Notes: a model not told the origin generated them from the sequence alone. 64,000 bases of DNA from an uncultured Paraprevotella sp. (GCA_910586505.1 CAJUGV010000002.1:62001-126000), one strand, 5' to 3'. Positions 33,954 through 42,391 are shown, numbered from the stretch's first letter. Program-made: numbers and translations.

Positions 33954-33961
33954 TAATTTTG
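33954..33961 (+). promoter_or_regulatory. -7 box (TAATTTTG) for ssb
   Basis: Exact TAnnTTTG match 24 bases before ssb, with TTGG near the -33 position (33931-33934). Confidence 0.5.
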
Positions 33962-33985
33962 GACGAAATTTAAACAAAGGAGAGT

Positions 33986-34411
33986 ATGTCTTTAAATAAA
34001 GTAATGCTGATCGGCAATGTAGGCAAAGAACCGGAAGTTCGTTATCTTGACAACGGTGTGGCGGTAGCTTCCGTTGTGCTGGCCACTACGGAGAGAGGAT
34101 ACCGCCTGCAGAATGGTACAGAGGTACCGGAGCGTACGGAATGGCATAACGTCGTATTGTGGCGGGGGCTGGCTGAGACGGCGGAAAAGTATGTCCATAA
34201 GGGCGATAAACTGTTTATCGAGGGAAAAATCCGTTCGCGTTCCTACGATGACCAAAACGGTGTGAAGCGTTATGTCACGGAGATATTTGCCGATAATATG
34301 GAGATGCTGACCCCTCGTAACCAGTCGGCGCAGACGCGGACGCAGCCTGCTGCTTCGCCACAGGCCGATGCCGCTTCCTTACAGAACGGGAATGAAGATT
34401 TGCCGTTTTAA
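33986..34411 (+). CDS. ssb: Single-stranded DNA-binding protein
   Basis: A 141-residue SSB with the OB-fold start MSLNKVMLIGNVGKEPEVRYL and the conserved WHNVVLWRGLAETAEKYVHKGD. A Gln/Ala-rich linker precedes an acidic tip ending EDLPF, the usual partner-binding tail. GAAAGGAG-like bases precede the ATG. First gene of ssb-gldE-PPTase. Confidence 0.96.
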   Translation: MSLNKVMLIGNVGKEPEVRYLDNGVAVASVVLATTERGYRLQNGTEVPERTEWHNVVLWRGLAETAEKYVHKGDKLFIEGKIRSRSYDDQNGVKRYVTEIFADNMEMLTPRNQSAQTRTQPAASPQADAASLQNGNEDLPF

Positions 34412-34433
34412 TGTATCACTTAATTAATAAATT

Positions 34434-35789
34434 TTGGACTTAGATTCGTTTTTTTTGCGGTTGACGGACATGTTCGGTCAGATCGTGTTCTGTCCGCCCG
34501 ATTTAGGAGCGACCGTCGCTCTTGTGTTAGCCGTTTTTCTGCTCGGATGTTCTGGTTTTGTTTCAGCTTCTGAAATAGCTTTTTTTTCTTTATCGCCTAC
34601 GGAACTTGATACGATAGGGGAAAACAGGCACATGTCCGACGGTAAGATTCTTCAGTTGAAGGAAGATTCCGAGCGGTTGCTTGCCACGATTTTGATATCC
34701 AACAACTTCGTGAATGTCGCTATCATCATGTTGCTGAATTTCTTTTTCGGCAAAACCATTCTGTTCGGTGACAGCAGGGTACTGGAATTCCTTTTTATGA
34801 CCGTATTGCTTACGTTCCTGCTTCTGCTGTTCGGAGAAATCATGCCGAAGATTTACTCATCTCAGCATACGCTTAGCTTTTGTCGCATGGTGGCTCCTGC
34901 GTTCGTGTGGATAGAAAAGTGTTTCTGGCCGCTTTCTTCTCTGCTTATGCGCTCGCGCAAGCTGGCCACTAAAATGATACATAAAGAGAACAGAGCCATC
35001 TCCGTAGACGAGTTGGAACAGGCGCTGGAACTGACAGACAAAAAGGACATTGCCGAGGAGCAGAACATACTGAAGGGGATCATACGTTTTGGCGGAGAGA
35101 TGGCCCGCGAGATCATGACCCCCCGTATGGATGTGGTGGATCTGGACATGAAGACTCCCTATCCGGAGGTGCTCCGTTGCATTGTGGAGAGCAATTATTC
35201 ACGTATTCCCGTGTATGCCGATTCGCATGATAATATAAAGGGAGTGCTTTATATAAAGGATTTGCTTCCCCATTTGAATAAACCGGCCTCTTTTCGCTGG
35301 CAGTCTTTGATAAGACCGCCTTATTTCGTGCCTGAGACAAAGATGATCGATGATCTGCTGAACGACTTTCAGAAAGGAAAGGTGCATATCGCCATTGTCG
35401 TGGACGAGTTCGGAGGAACATCGGGGATTGTGACGATGGAGGACATTATCGAGGAAATCGTGGGTGAGATTAATGATGAGTATGACGAGGACGAACGGCA
35501 ATATGTTCGTCTGAACGCCAATACCTACGTATTCGAGGCCAAAGTATTGCTTACGGACTTCTTCAAGATCATGCAGCTCGATGCCGATTTCTTCGAAGAG
35601 GTGGAAGGAGAGGCGGATACGCTGGCCGGACTGCTGCTGGAGATAAAGGGGGAATTTCCCGTCCGGCATGAGGTGATATGCTTTCAGAATTATCGTTTCG
35701 AAGTGCTTGAGATGGACGACAGACGGATTCTCAAGATAAAAGTAACGGTGGAGAACCCAGCATTGCCGGATGGCGATAAGAACTCATAA
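34434..35789 (+). CDS. gldE: GldE-type CNNM/CorC membrane protein
   Basis: A 451-residue membrane protein with an N-terminal DUF21/CNNM domain of three to four TM helices (for example VALVLAVFLLGCSGFVSASEIAFF), a CBS pair starting at MTPRMDVVDLDMKTPYPEVL, and a CorC/HlyC C-terminal domain. In Flavobacterium GldE is linked to gliding motility. In non-gliding Bacteroides the name marks orthology, and ion transport or envelope function is more likely. I keep the TTG at 34434; an ATG at 34470 is a possible alternative start. Confidence 0.85.
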   Translation: MDLDSFFLRLTDMFGQIVFCPPDLGATVALVLAVFLLGCSGFVSASEIAFFSLSPTELDTIGENRHMSDGKILQLKEDSERLLATILISNNFVNVAIIMLLNFFFGKTILFGDSRVLEFLFMTVLLTFLLLLFGEIMPKIYSSQHTLSFCRMVAPAFVWIEKCFWPLSSLLMRSRKLATKMIHKENRAISVDELEQALELTDKKDIAEEQNILKGIIRFGGEMAREIMTPRMDVVDLDMKTPYPEVLRCIVESNYSRIPVYADSHDNIKGVLYIKDLLPHLNKPASFRWQSLIRPPYFVPETKMIDDLLNDFQKGKVHIAIVVDEFGGTSGIVTMEDIIEEIVGEINDEYDEDERQYVRLNANTYVFEAKVLLTDFFKIMQLDADFFEEVEGEADTLAGLLLEIKGEFPVRHEVICFQNYRFEVLEMDDRRILKIKVTVENPALPDGDKNS

Positions 35790-35798
35790 ATTCCGTCC

Positions 35799-36446
35799 AT
35801 GCCGCTGTTGAAAAAGATAGAGTGTGAGGAAGGATGGGGGGGTATCTGGCAGATAACCGAGACTTTCGATCAACTGTGTGGTATGATACCGTGCGGCGAG
35901 TGTTACAGAAGGCAGGCGTTGCGTTTTGCCTCAGAGCGCAGGCGGCTGGAGTTTGTGGCCGTGCGTTTATTGATATTTATGCTGAACGGTCAGGATATGC
36001 CGGTGGAATATATGCCGTCGGGCCGTCCTTTTTTTCGCGATGACAGGGGGCTTTTTCTTTCCATCTCCCATACTTCAGGTTATGCGGCTGTGATGTTGTC
36101 CCGACATTATGCGACGGGCATAGATATAGAAGCCGTTTCAGAACGTATCCTGAAGTTGAAGGAACGTTTGACCGGGCCGGATGAGAGGGCGGAAACGCTC
36201 TATGAACTTCTTCTGCATTGGTCGGCAAAGGAAAGCGCCTTTAAGATTCTGGATGTACCGGGCATTGATTTTCGGGCCCATCTGAGAGTGTCGGGGTTGG
36301 AATGTCCTGCGGCAGAGGGTGAAACGGAAACGGCCGGACATTTCTTTTTATATTATAATCTGACTGACGGCAATGCCGGGCGTTTTCCAGTGCATTACGA
36401 GACTACAGACCGTTTTGTACTGACTTATACTTTTCATAAATCGTAG
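35799..36446 (+). CDS. 4'-phosphopantetheinyl transferase (Sfp-type)
   Basis: Transfers phosphopantetheine from CoA to carrier proteins. The 215-residue protein has the Mg-binding GIDIEAVSERI motif and the WSAKESAFKIL motif (W/F-x-x-KESxxK), plus FLSISHTSGYAAVMLS. It follows gldE by 9 bases. Targets could be a fatty-acid or secondary-metabolite carrier protein. Confidence 0.9.
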   Translation: MPLLKKIECEEGWGGIWQITETFDQLCGMIPCGECYRRQALRFASERRRLEFVAVRLLIFMLNGQDMPVEYMPSGRPFFRDDRGLFLSISHTSGYAAVMLSRHYATGIDIEAVSERILKLKERLTGPDERAETLYELLLHWSAKESAFKILDVPGIDFRAHLRVSGLECPAAEGETETAGHFFLYYNLTDGNAGRFPVHYETTDRFVLTYTFHKS

Positions 36447-36548
36447 GCCGACGGGAGCCGTGACGTCTATTCGGGCAGAACTCTTTGTTATCGTCCGTTC
36501 CCGGACGGGAAGGTGATTTTGTCCTGATTCTTTCACTTCTTTTTTTTG

Positions 36549-36645
36549 TGGGCAATACGCAAAAAAATCTTCCTCATGAAATATTTTTTTATTCCGCATG
36601 GCGACAAAATTTACTCCGCATGAAAAAATACCGCACTCCGCAAGG
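36549..36645. repeat. 22-bp periodic repeat array, copy 2
   Basis: Units begin at 36549, 36571, 36593, 36615 and 36637 (last one partial), opening TGGGCA, TCCTCATG, TCCGCATG, TCCGCATG, TCCGCAAG, each followed by A/T-rich sequence. Period is exactly 22 bases, the same as the array at 9826. It lies between the convergent transferase gene and trp operon. The remaining bases of 36447-36766 hold the hairpin at 36671 and no gene I can support. Confidence 0.75.
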
Positions 36646-36670
36646 CTTTTTATGTCGGTGCGGTTTGGGT

Positions 36671-36697
36671 ATAACACATTGTAGGGTAATGTGTTAT
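36671..36697. repeat. 10-bp perfect inverted repeat
   Basis: ATAACACATT and AATGTGTTAT separated by seven bases. No T run follows on either strand, so an operator or weak terminator is equally possible. Confidence 0.5.
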
Positions 36698-36766
36698 GAT
36701 GTTGTGCCTGAAAAAGGGACTACAACTGGATTTGTCGCTATTTTTTCAATCTTTCCATCAGTCCGT

Positions 36767-36952
36767 CTACCGTACGGGGGCCACCGCCTTCATGCCATCG
36801 GCAAAAGGCGGAGCGTGAAGACAGGCAAAGTTGTCGCAGTCCGGACTGCGGCGCAGAAGGTCGGCCTCTTCCGATACGAGGCGGTAAACGAGCCGGTAAC
36901 ACTGTTCGCGGGTCAGTACCTTGTTCGTAATTTTTGTGAGTGTCTCTTTCAT
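36767..36952 (-). CDS. Short ORF directly after trpG, unidentified
   Basis: A 61-codon frame whose ATG overlaps the trpG stop (ATGA), exactly where trpD would start in a normal trp operon. The product begins MKETLTKITNKVLTREQCYR and shows no convincing match to TrpD. It could be the decayed start of the next trp gene or a new small gene. Another frame continues to 36738 (ending GLMERLKK), which suggests a frameshifted remnant. Confidence 0.35.
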   Translation of the reverse strand: MKETLTKITNKVLTREQCYRLVYRLVSEEADLLRRSPDCDNFACLHAPPFADGMKAVAPVR

Positions 36953-37551
36953 TGCTTCTGATTGTTGGGAGTGAGCTCCTGTGGTTCGTTGTGAAGAAGG
37001 AAGTTCTCCATTATAATGCGGCCGTCAGGAGTAAGCACGGATTCGGGATGAAATTGTATGCCATGGATGTCGTAATTATGATGGCGCAATGCCATGATGT
37101 GCCCTTCCGGGCTCACGGCAGTCACTGCGAGACAGTGGGGAAAGGCATCTTTATCCACCACCCAGGAGTGATAGCGCCCTACGGTAAACTCTTCGGAAAT
37201 ATTATTGAAGATATAGTCTTTTCCGGTGATACGGCAGCACGATTGTATGCCGTGGAACACTTCGGAAAGGTGGGTGAGCCGGGCACCGAATACTTCTCCT
37301 ATGGCCTGATGGCCGAGGCATACGCCAAGTATCGGTTTTTGTCCGGCAAATGTCCGGATGACATCCGTCAGTAGTCCGGCTTCTTTCGGAATCCCCGGTC
37401 CCGGGCTCAGGACGATCTTATCGTAGGGTGCTATATCTTCCATTGCAAAAAGGTTGTTGCGTACCACAGCCGCTTCCACTCCTATGTCGCGTATAAGGTG
37501 ATAGAGGTTATAGGTAAAAGAGTCGTAATTGTCAATGATAACTGTCTTCAT
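36949..37551 (-). CDS. trpG: Anthranilate synthase component II (glutamine amidotransferase)
   Basis: Class-I glutamine amidotransferase that supplies ammonia to TrpE or PabB. The 200-residue protein looks intact: DNYDSFTYNL, oxyanion motif LSPGPGIP, nucleophile GVCLGHQ and the His-Glu pair HGIQFHPES. Its normal partner here, TrpE, is truncated, so it may now serve aminodeoxychorismate synthase (PabB) or be unused. It follows the trpE remnant by 24 bases. Confidence 0.93.
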   Translation of the reverse strand: MKTVIIDNYDSFTYNLYHLIRDIGVEAAVVRNNLFAMEDIAPYDKIVLSPGPGIPKEAGLLTDVIRTFAGQKPILGVCLGHQAIGEVFGARLTHLSEVFHGIQSCCRITGKDYIFNNISEEFTVGRYHSWVVDKDAFPHCLAVTAVSPEGHIMALRHHNYDIHGIQFHPESVLTPDGRIIMENFLLHNEPQELTPNNQKQ

Positions 37552-37575
37552 GATGTTTCTGTGTGTTGGGTTGCT

Positions 37576-38142
37576 TTACAGTCGCTCTGCCATAAGGACC
37601 GCTTGCCGCAAAGCTTTCTGTCGATTGTTTACTTCCTGTAGTTCGTATTCTTCATTGCTTTCTGCCACAATACCTTCTCCGGCCTGAAACCGCAGTTCGT
37701 TGTTGCGGCTTGCAAAAGTACGGATAATGGATTGATTTAGCAATCTGTCCGGTCCTATCAACCTGATACAGCCACCATAGCCTCCTCTGTTGTGCGGTTC
37801 CGGTTCACTGATGAGTTGCATGGCCCGTACTTCCGGAGCACCGGACTGCGTGCCGGCCGGGAATGTGTCGGTAAATGTTTTGGCGGGATTGGCGTCCTTA
37901 TTCAGTTTTCCGCTTATGCGGCTTACCGGATGAATGGCGTGGCTGTGATATGGCATGTCCCTGTGAATTGCTATAGGATTCGGGGCAATGAACGTGCGGC
38001 TGCTCTTGTGGTTGTGATAGTCTGAGCTTTCCGTCAGCGCGCTTTGCGGATACAGGTCCCGGACTTTCTGGTAAGTACTTACGGGGGTGCGCAGGTTACC
38101 GGGGAATTTCCGGCATATCGTAGTATAATAAAAAGTATTCAT
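37576..38142 (-). pseudogene. trpE: Anthranilate synthase component I with large internal deletion
   Basis: The first 60 or so residues match the TrpE N terminus (LRTPVSTYQKVRDLYPQSAL, ESSDYHN). The sequence then jumps to the C-terminal catalytic region (SHAIHPVSRISG, DTFPAGTQSGAPEVRAMQL, HNRGGYGGC). About 250-270 residues in between are gone, leaving 188 of roughly 465. The reading frame is kept, but usually conserved positions also look changed (GTQSGAPE for GTLSGAPK, QAGEGIV for QAGxGIV). Without most of the chorismate-binding core it cannot be a functional anthranilate synthase. Its ATG overlaps the trpB stop. Confidence 0.88.
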
Positions 38143-39374
38143 TTTTGATGAAGTGTATGGTGGGTAATGTTATCGGGGCTATTCGTGGTAGTGTAGGGCG
38201 GATGGGTAAGATAAGTGTTCAGATCCTTGTCACCCCGTCCGCTGACGGTCAGTACCACCACATCCTCTTTTTTGAATTTCATGCGAGGCAGCATGCCGAG
38301 TGCATGTGCGGACTCTAAAGCAGGAATGATGCCTTCCAGGCGGGTCAGTTCAAAGGCGGCTTTGAGGGCTTCATCATCGTTGACAGCCATGACCGTAGCC
38401 CGATGTTCATGTGCCAGATGAGCATGCAATGGTCCCACACCGGGATAGTCCAGGCCGGCGGAGAGGGAGTAAGGTTCGGTGATTTGTCCGTCTTCATTCT
38501 GCATCACCAAAGTTTTGCTGCCGTGCAGGATTCCCAGCGAACCGCAATGTATGGTTGCCGCAGTCTCTCCGCTTTCCACCCCATGACCTCCGGCTTCACC
38601 GAGATAGATTTTTACGCGCTCGTCGTCCATGTAGTGGTAGATGCTTCCGGCAGCGTTCGAACCTCCTCCCACGCATGCCATCAGGTAGTCGGGATAGTCG
38701 CGTCCCTCTTTTTCCCGGATTTGTATCTTGATTTCGCTGCTTATTACGCTTTGAAGCCGGGCTACAAGATCGGGATAAGGATGAGGACCTACCGTGGAGC
38801 CTATGATGTAGAACGTGTCCTGCGGATGGAGGCACCAGTCGCGTATAGCTTCGTTTGTGGCATCTTTCAGTGTTTTGCTACCGCTTTCTACAGGGAATAC
38901 TTCCGCACCGAGCATCTTCATGCGCTCCACATTGACATGCTGGCGCTCCACATCCGTAGCTCCCATATATACCCGGCAGGGCATACCCATCAAGGCACAT
39001 ACTGTGGCCGTGGCTACACCGTGCTGTCCGGCTCCCGTTTCGGCAATGATGCGGGTTTTTCCCATTTTCAGTGCCAAAAGGATCTGGCCGAGGGCATTGT
39101 TTATTTTATGTGCGCCTGTGTGGTTTAAATCCTCCCTTTTCAAGTAAAGCTTGCATCCGTATTTCTCGCTCATCCTTCGGGCATGGTAAAGAGGGGAAGG
39201 CCGCCCCACGTAATCTCTCAGGAGCGCATGATACTCCGTTTTGAAGGCCTCGCTTTCAATAATGGGCAAATATTTCTGTCTGAGAGTTTCCACTGTATGG
39301 TAGAGATTTTCCGGGACGTATGCTCCACCATAGATTCCGTAATAGCCGTCCGAGCTTACTTGATAAGTTTTCAT
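38139..39374 (-). CDS. trpB: Tryptophan synthase beta chain
   Basis: PLP enzyme that condenses indole and serine to tryptophan. The 411-residue protein looks intact: PLP-lysine motif NHTGAHKINNALGQ, GAGQHGVATATVCAL, phosphate loop GGGSNAAG, and GLDYPGVGPLHAHL. A C-terminal tail of about 20 residues, rich in Thr, Asn and His, follows the usual end. It is the first gene after the attenuator, as in other Bacteroides trp operons. trpA is not adjacent, so any activity here would rely on free indole or on a TrpA encoded elsewhere. Confidence 0.95.
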   Translation of the reverse strand: MKTYQVSSDGYYGIYGGAYVPENLYHTVETLRQKYLPIIESEAFKTEYHALLRDYVGRPSPLYHARRMSEKYGCKLYLKREDLNHTGAHKINNALGQILLALKMGKTRIIAETGAGQHGVATATVCALMGMPCRVYMGATDVERQHVNVERMKMLGAEVFPVESGSKTLKDATNEAIRDWCLHPQDTFYIIGSTVGPHPYPDLVARLQSVISSEIKIQIREKEGRDYPDYLMACVGGGSNAAGSIYHYMDDERVKIYLGEAGGHGVESGETAATIHCGSLGILHGSKTLVMQNEDGQITEPYSLSAGLDYPGVGPLHAHLAHEHRATVMAVNDDEALKAAFELTRLEGIIPALESAHALGMLPRMKFKKEDVVVLTVSGRGDKDLNTYLTHPPYTTTNSPDNITHHTLHQK

Positions 39375-39426
39375 TTTCTTCGTCTTTTATTGGTGATAGA
39401 TAAACAGTGTTGAGAATATAAAAAAA

Positions 39427-39454
39427 GAGGCCTGTCGTAAGTACGACAGGCCTC
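39427..39454 (-). terminator. trp attenuator terminator
   Basis: Read on the minus strand, a 13-bp perfect stem (GAGGCCTGTCGTA / TACGACAGGCCTC, 2-base loop) is followed by TTTTTT. It lies between the WWW leader peptide and trpB. Its CTTACGAC segment (39434-39441) can instead pair with GTCGTGAG (39499-39506) at the leader stop codon, giving a plausible antiterminator. Confidence 0.88.
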
Positions 39455-39499
39455 CATGTCTTCACATTGGTGTGTGGATGATACATACGGGCATGCTCC

Positions 39500-39559
39500 T
39501 CACGACTTTTCCGGTCTTGAGTTCTGCCACCACCAATATGTATTTTTGCTTGTGAACAT
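39500..39559 (-). CDS. trpL: trp leader peptide with three consecutive Trp codons
   Basis: A 19-codon ORF, MFTSKNTYWWWQNSRPEKS, starts with ATG at 39559 preceded by AAGGAC and ends TGA at 39500. Three tandem TGG codons (39527-39535) mark it as a tryptophan-sensing leader peptide. The TGG run can pair with CCACACACCAAT (39466-39477) with one bulge, and the stop codon overlaps the antiterminator strand. It lies between a promoter and an intrinsic terminator in front of trpB, the classic arrangement for ribosome-mediated attenuation. Confidence 0.88.
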   Translation of the reverse strand: MFTSKNTYWWWQNSRPEKS

Positions 39560-39595
39560 TGTCCTTGTGTGCTTGTTGTTTCTGCTTTAATGTCG

Positions 39596-39626
39596 CAAAT
39601 ATACACAGAATTTTATTCTATGCAAA
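39596..39626 (-). promoter_or_regulatory. Promoter of the trp operon
   Basis: Perfect Bacteroides promoter on the minus strand: TTTG (39623-39626), 19-base spacer, TATATTTG (39596-39603). It lies 36 bases before the leader-peptide start. Confidence 0.8.
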
Positions 39627-39703
39627 TGAAATCGAAAAAAAACTGAAGAAAGTGAGAATAATCTCTTCTTTCTATGTACGGAGTGATATGTCTACGGACG
39701 GAA

Positions 39704-40246
39704 TCATTCTTTCACGCTGAAATCATAAGCCTTGAAATCGCCGTATGTGTTTACGGCTTTCTGTGACAAGTCCGTCAATATATACTCACCGGGCATCAGA
39801 GGGGTGAGGGGAGTGACGGCAAACCCCATATCGGGCAGATTCTCTATTTTGAAAAGTCCCAGCTCTACTCGTGTATAATCGCAGTCTTTTAATTCTGCGC
39901 ATGGCAGATTGCGGAAACCGCGTCTTTCCTTCAGGCGTACCAAGGCATAGTCGTTTAAATTCTGGGTAGTAGGATAGATGGCGAATCTGGGATTTCGTGT
40001 GGTAACCTGTCCCGCGCGTGGTTTTGAAAAGTAACGCTTGATTTTCCCTCCAACGTGAATGCCTTGTATGTCCCATCCTCTTTTCAGTTCACTTTGGCTT
40101 GTAATGGGGCGCATCGGGAACACAGAGTCACCGACAAAAATGAAGACTGTGGGCGCCGGTTGGGGCATTTGCGCTTGCAGAGGCTGAAGGAATAAGAATG
40201 GAAACAGCAGGTTTGTTACGGTTATAATCTTCAATATTGTTTTCAT
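39704..40246 (-). CDS. Hypothetical exported protein
   Basis: A 180-residue protein with a clear signal peptide (cleavage near LQAQ, residue 25). I do not recognise a named family. The mature part contains many charged and aromatic residues, two Cys (in LPCAELKDCDYTR) that might form a disulfide, and no TM segment. It is downstream of the B3/B4 gene by 15 bases, likely in one transcript. Confidence 0.7.
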   Translation of the reverse strand: MKTILKIITVTNLLFPFLFLQPLQAQMPQPAPTVFIFVGDSVFPMRPITSQSELKRGWDIQGIHVGGKIKRYFSKPRAGQVTTRNPRFAIYPTTQNLNDYALVRLKERRGFRNLPCAELKDCDYTRVELGLFKIENLPDMGFAVTPLTPLMPGEYILTDLSQKAVNTYGDFKAYDFSVKE

Positions 40247-40261
40247 AACGGTTCATATTTT

Positions 40262-40927
40262 TTAATATAATTGAATTGAGCCGCCATCCGATGCAGCATA
40301 TTTTTTTAATAGTTCTTGTATGTACTCCGCACAAGCCGTCACTTGTTTTCTGTTTCCGTCATAACCATTGATTAAAGCCAACAGGCGTGTGGTTGATACG
40401 CTGAGTTTGGTGCGCTCGTGGTCGCTTGTGGGTGTGCCGATTCCCCCTATGCAGTCTCGATATACGGGAAGACCGGTGATGTTCAGATGACCTCGTCCTA
40501 TACCTTCGTACGGTTCTTCTTCACGTCCTATTCCCAGCGTAATCGTGTTACCCGCTATTTTCATATCGTCAAATCCTCCGATAGAGTAACCATAGGCGAT
40601 GGAGGCAAGGTTAATTAAATCCACCACCGTGTCTATTTGGTAGAGATCTTGTCCTTTCAGCATGCGGCGGATGAGAGCTTCGGATGAAGGGCGATAACGG
40701 CTGGGATCTTTACCGCAACGTTTGTACATGGTGCGTGTGGCTTGTATGGCCGGCATTTCTTTGATGGATTCTGTGGTATATTTGTTGCAATAGCTTGTTC
40801 GAAAGAGACGGATTTCTTCCCATAGCGTCGCGGAATAGGGAGTATTTGTGATATTGGCCTCTACGGCTGCCCCCACGAAATGAGGACAGACCGCCAGTAT
40901 TTCATCTGAAACTCTTATCGTCTTCAT
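40262..40927 (-). CDS. B3/B4 domain protein (PheRS-beta-like, tRNA-editing fold)
   Basis: A 221-residue cytoplasmic protein of the COG3382 type, built on the B3/B4 domain of phenylalanyl-tRNA synthetase beta subunit. Family-like stretches are SYCNKYTTESIKEMPAIQATRTMYKRCGKDPSRYRPSSEAL and IAYGYSIGGFDDMKIAG. B3/B4 domains edit mischarged tRNA in the synthetase; the free-standing protein's role is not settled. Confidence 0.85.
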   Translation of the reverse strand: MKTIRVSDEILAVCPHFVGAAVEANITNTPYSATLWEEIRLFRTSYCNKYTTESIKEMPAIQATRTMYKRCGKDPSRYRPSSEALIRRMLKGQDLYQIDTVVDLINLASIAYGYSIGGFDDMKIAGNTITLGIGREEEPYEGIGRGHLNITGLPVYRDCIGGIGTPTSDHERTKLSVSTTRLLALINGYDGNRKQVTACAEYIQELLKKYAASDGGSIQLY

Positions 40928-40963
40928 ATTATGATTGTATTTAGGCTATCGATGTCCGGGATG

Positions 40964-42067
40964 TCAAAAACGCCAGTATAACTGTACTTCACCAATGTTG
41001 TAGTGCTTGTCTCCTACATAGTTCTTGTCTTCTACAAAGCCATATTGTGCTTGTAATTTCAGGTTTCTGAAAAAGTAGTAGTTTACGGCCAAATTATAGA
41101 TACTTTTTTGTGTATCGCTATTCTTACTGTCGCGGTAGACATCCCATTTGCCATAAATTTTGCATTGGTTTCCGATAGGAACACCTACCGTAGCATACCA
41201 TCCGTCCGCTTTGTCACTGCCCTCTACTGTTGCCGTTCCGTCATCGGTTACGTGATAATCGGAAATCTTGTGTCCCTGGCTGGTAATGTATTCGCCTCGT
41301 ACGGTCCAGTGTGATTCATATTTCAATCCGAAAGACATTCGATTGCGGTCCACGGTGATTTTCTTTCCGGAAACATTCTTACTATAATCTCCGGTCCATC
41401 CGAATGCACCGATACATAAGTCTTTTAGCGAGGATATCCAGAGTCCGCCGATGAGGTCTTTGTGATTGTTGCGGTCGGAATGATTGATGCCCTGCCCGTT
41501 ATAGACTCCTAATTGGTAATGCAGCCAATGGCGGGCGTCTTTGGAAGATTTGAACAAGTCTCCTTGTATTTGCAAACCTAAATCTCGTCCGCTGCTTGAA
41601 TGTTCGCCTACCCGGTCGTTCATACCGGAAAGAATATTTATTGCTTGTGAGTTGCTTCCGAAACCAATATCCCATGGGTTCATCGGGTTTTCAAAAGTAA
41701 AGCCTCGTTTGAACTGTCCGAATTTAATAGAAAGAAAAGAATACCTGCTCCATTCCGCCCATGCATCCAGCACTCTTGCACCCTTTTCGGCACTGGTGCC
41801 GGCAACTCCTGTCATGTCTATCTGGAGACCGTATTTAAAGTCCCACATCTTGCCGTTCACATAAAGACGGATAAGGCGGATGTCAAAAGTTGAATGAGAT
41901 TCGTTTTTACTGTCCAGATCCTGATCATTGAATGCTGCTTTTCCGACCACGTATCCTCCGAATGTGGTATTTTGTCTGATATTCTGCCACCATTTTTCTT
42001 TGTTTTCTTCGGCCTTGCTGTGATGGAGCAGACACAATCCTCCTATTAAAAGAATAAATTTTCTCAT
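40964..42067 (-). CDS. Outer-membrane porin (phosphate-selective porin O/P type)
   Basis: A 367-residue outer-membrane beta-barrel with signal peptide (1-19). Alternating hydrophobic strands run throughout, and the last residues (HYNIGEVQLYWRF) end in an aromatic, as barrel proteins do. Motifs such as STFDIRLIRLYVNGKMWDFKYGLQIDM and KFGQFKRGFTFE fit the OprO/OprP family. Specificity is unknown. Confidence 0.85.
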   Translation of the reverse strand: MRKFILLIGGLCLLHHSKAEENKEKWWQNIRQNTTFGGYVVGKAAFNDQDLDSKNESHSTFDIRLIRLYVNGKMWDFKYGLQIDMTGVAGTSAEKGARVLDAWAEWSRYSFLSIKFGQFKRGFTFENPMNPWDIGFGSNSQAINILSGMNDRVGEHSSSGRDLGLQIQGDLFKSSKDARHWLHYQLGVYNGQGINHSDRNNHKDLIGGLWISSLKDLCIGAFGWTGDYSKNVSGKKITVDRNRMSFGLKYESHWTVRGEYITSQGHKISDYHVTDDGTATVEGSDKADGWYATVGVPIGNQCKIYGKWDVYRDSKNSDTQKSIYNLAVNYYFFRNLKLQAQYGFVEDKNYVGDKHYNIGEVQLYWRF

Positions 42068-42096
42068 TACTTATAGTAACCTCTTATATTATACTG

Positions 42097-42104
42097 CAAA
42101 GTTA
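42097..42104 (-). promoter_or_regulatory. -7 box (TAACTTTG) for the porin gene
   Basis: Exact TAnnTTTG match on the minus strand, 29 bases before the porin start codon. Confidence 0.55.
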
Positions 42105-42391
42105 ATTTAAAAAAACGTCATAAGTTTCAGATGCGGGTGCTTTTTAGACTTAACTTGAAGAAGTTATTGGCTTGCAGTCATTATGGAGAAATAATTATGG
42201 TAGGAATTATGGACCGGAAAGGAGGGTAGCGGACAAACGAAAAGACTGTTGAAACAGACGGAGGTTCATACGATGGAGGTGTTGCAAGCTTTCGGATGAG
42301 ATCCGGCCTTCGGGTAGTGTCTGTCTAAAGAAATAGTATCTGGTTTTATAAGAAAGTAGATTGAAAATGGCGGAATTAAGAGAAATTTGCG
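42105..42391. other. Divergent intergenic region without a gene
   Basis: About 290 bases between the porin and metalloprotease promoters. No ORF, repeat or hairpin of note was seen. Confidence 0.5.

Noticed and set aside
36485..36961. 158-codon plus-strand frame between the transferase and trpG
   Set aside because: It runs through the 22-bp repeat array and antisense to the trpG end; composition looks non-coding.
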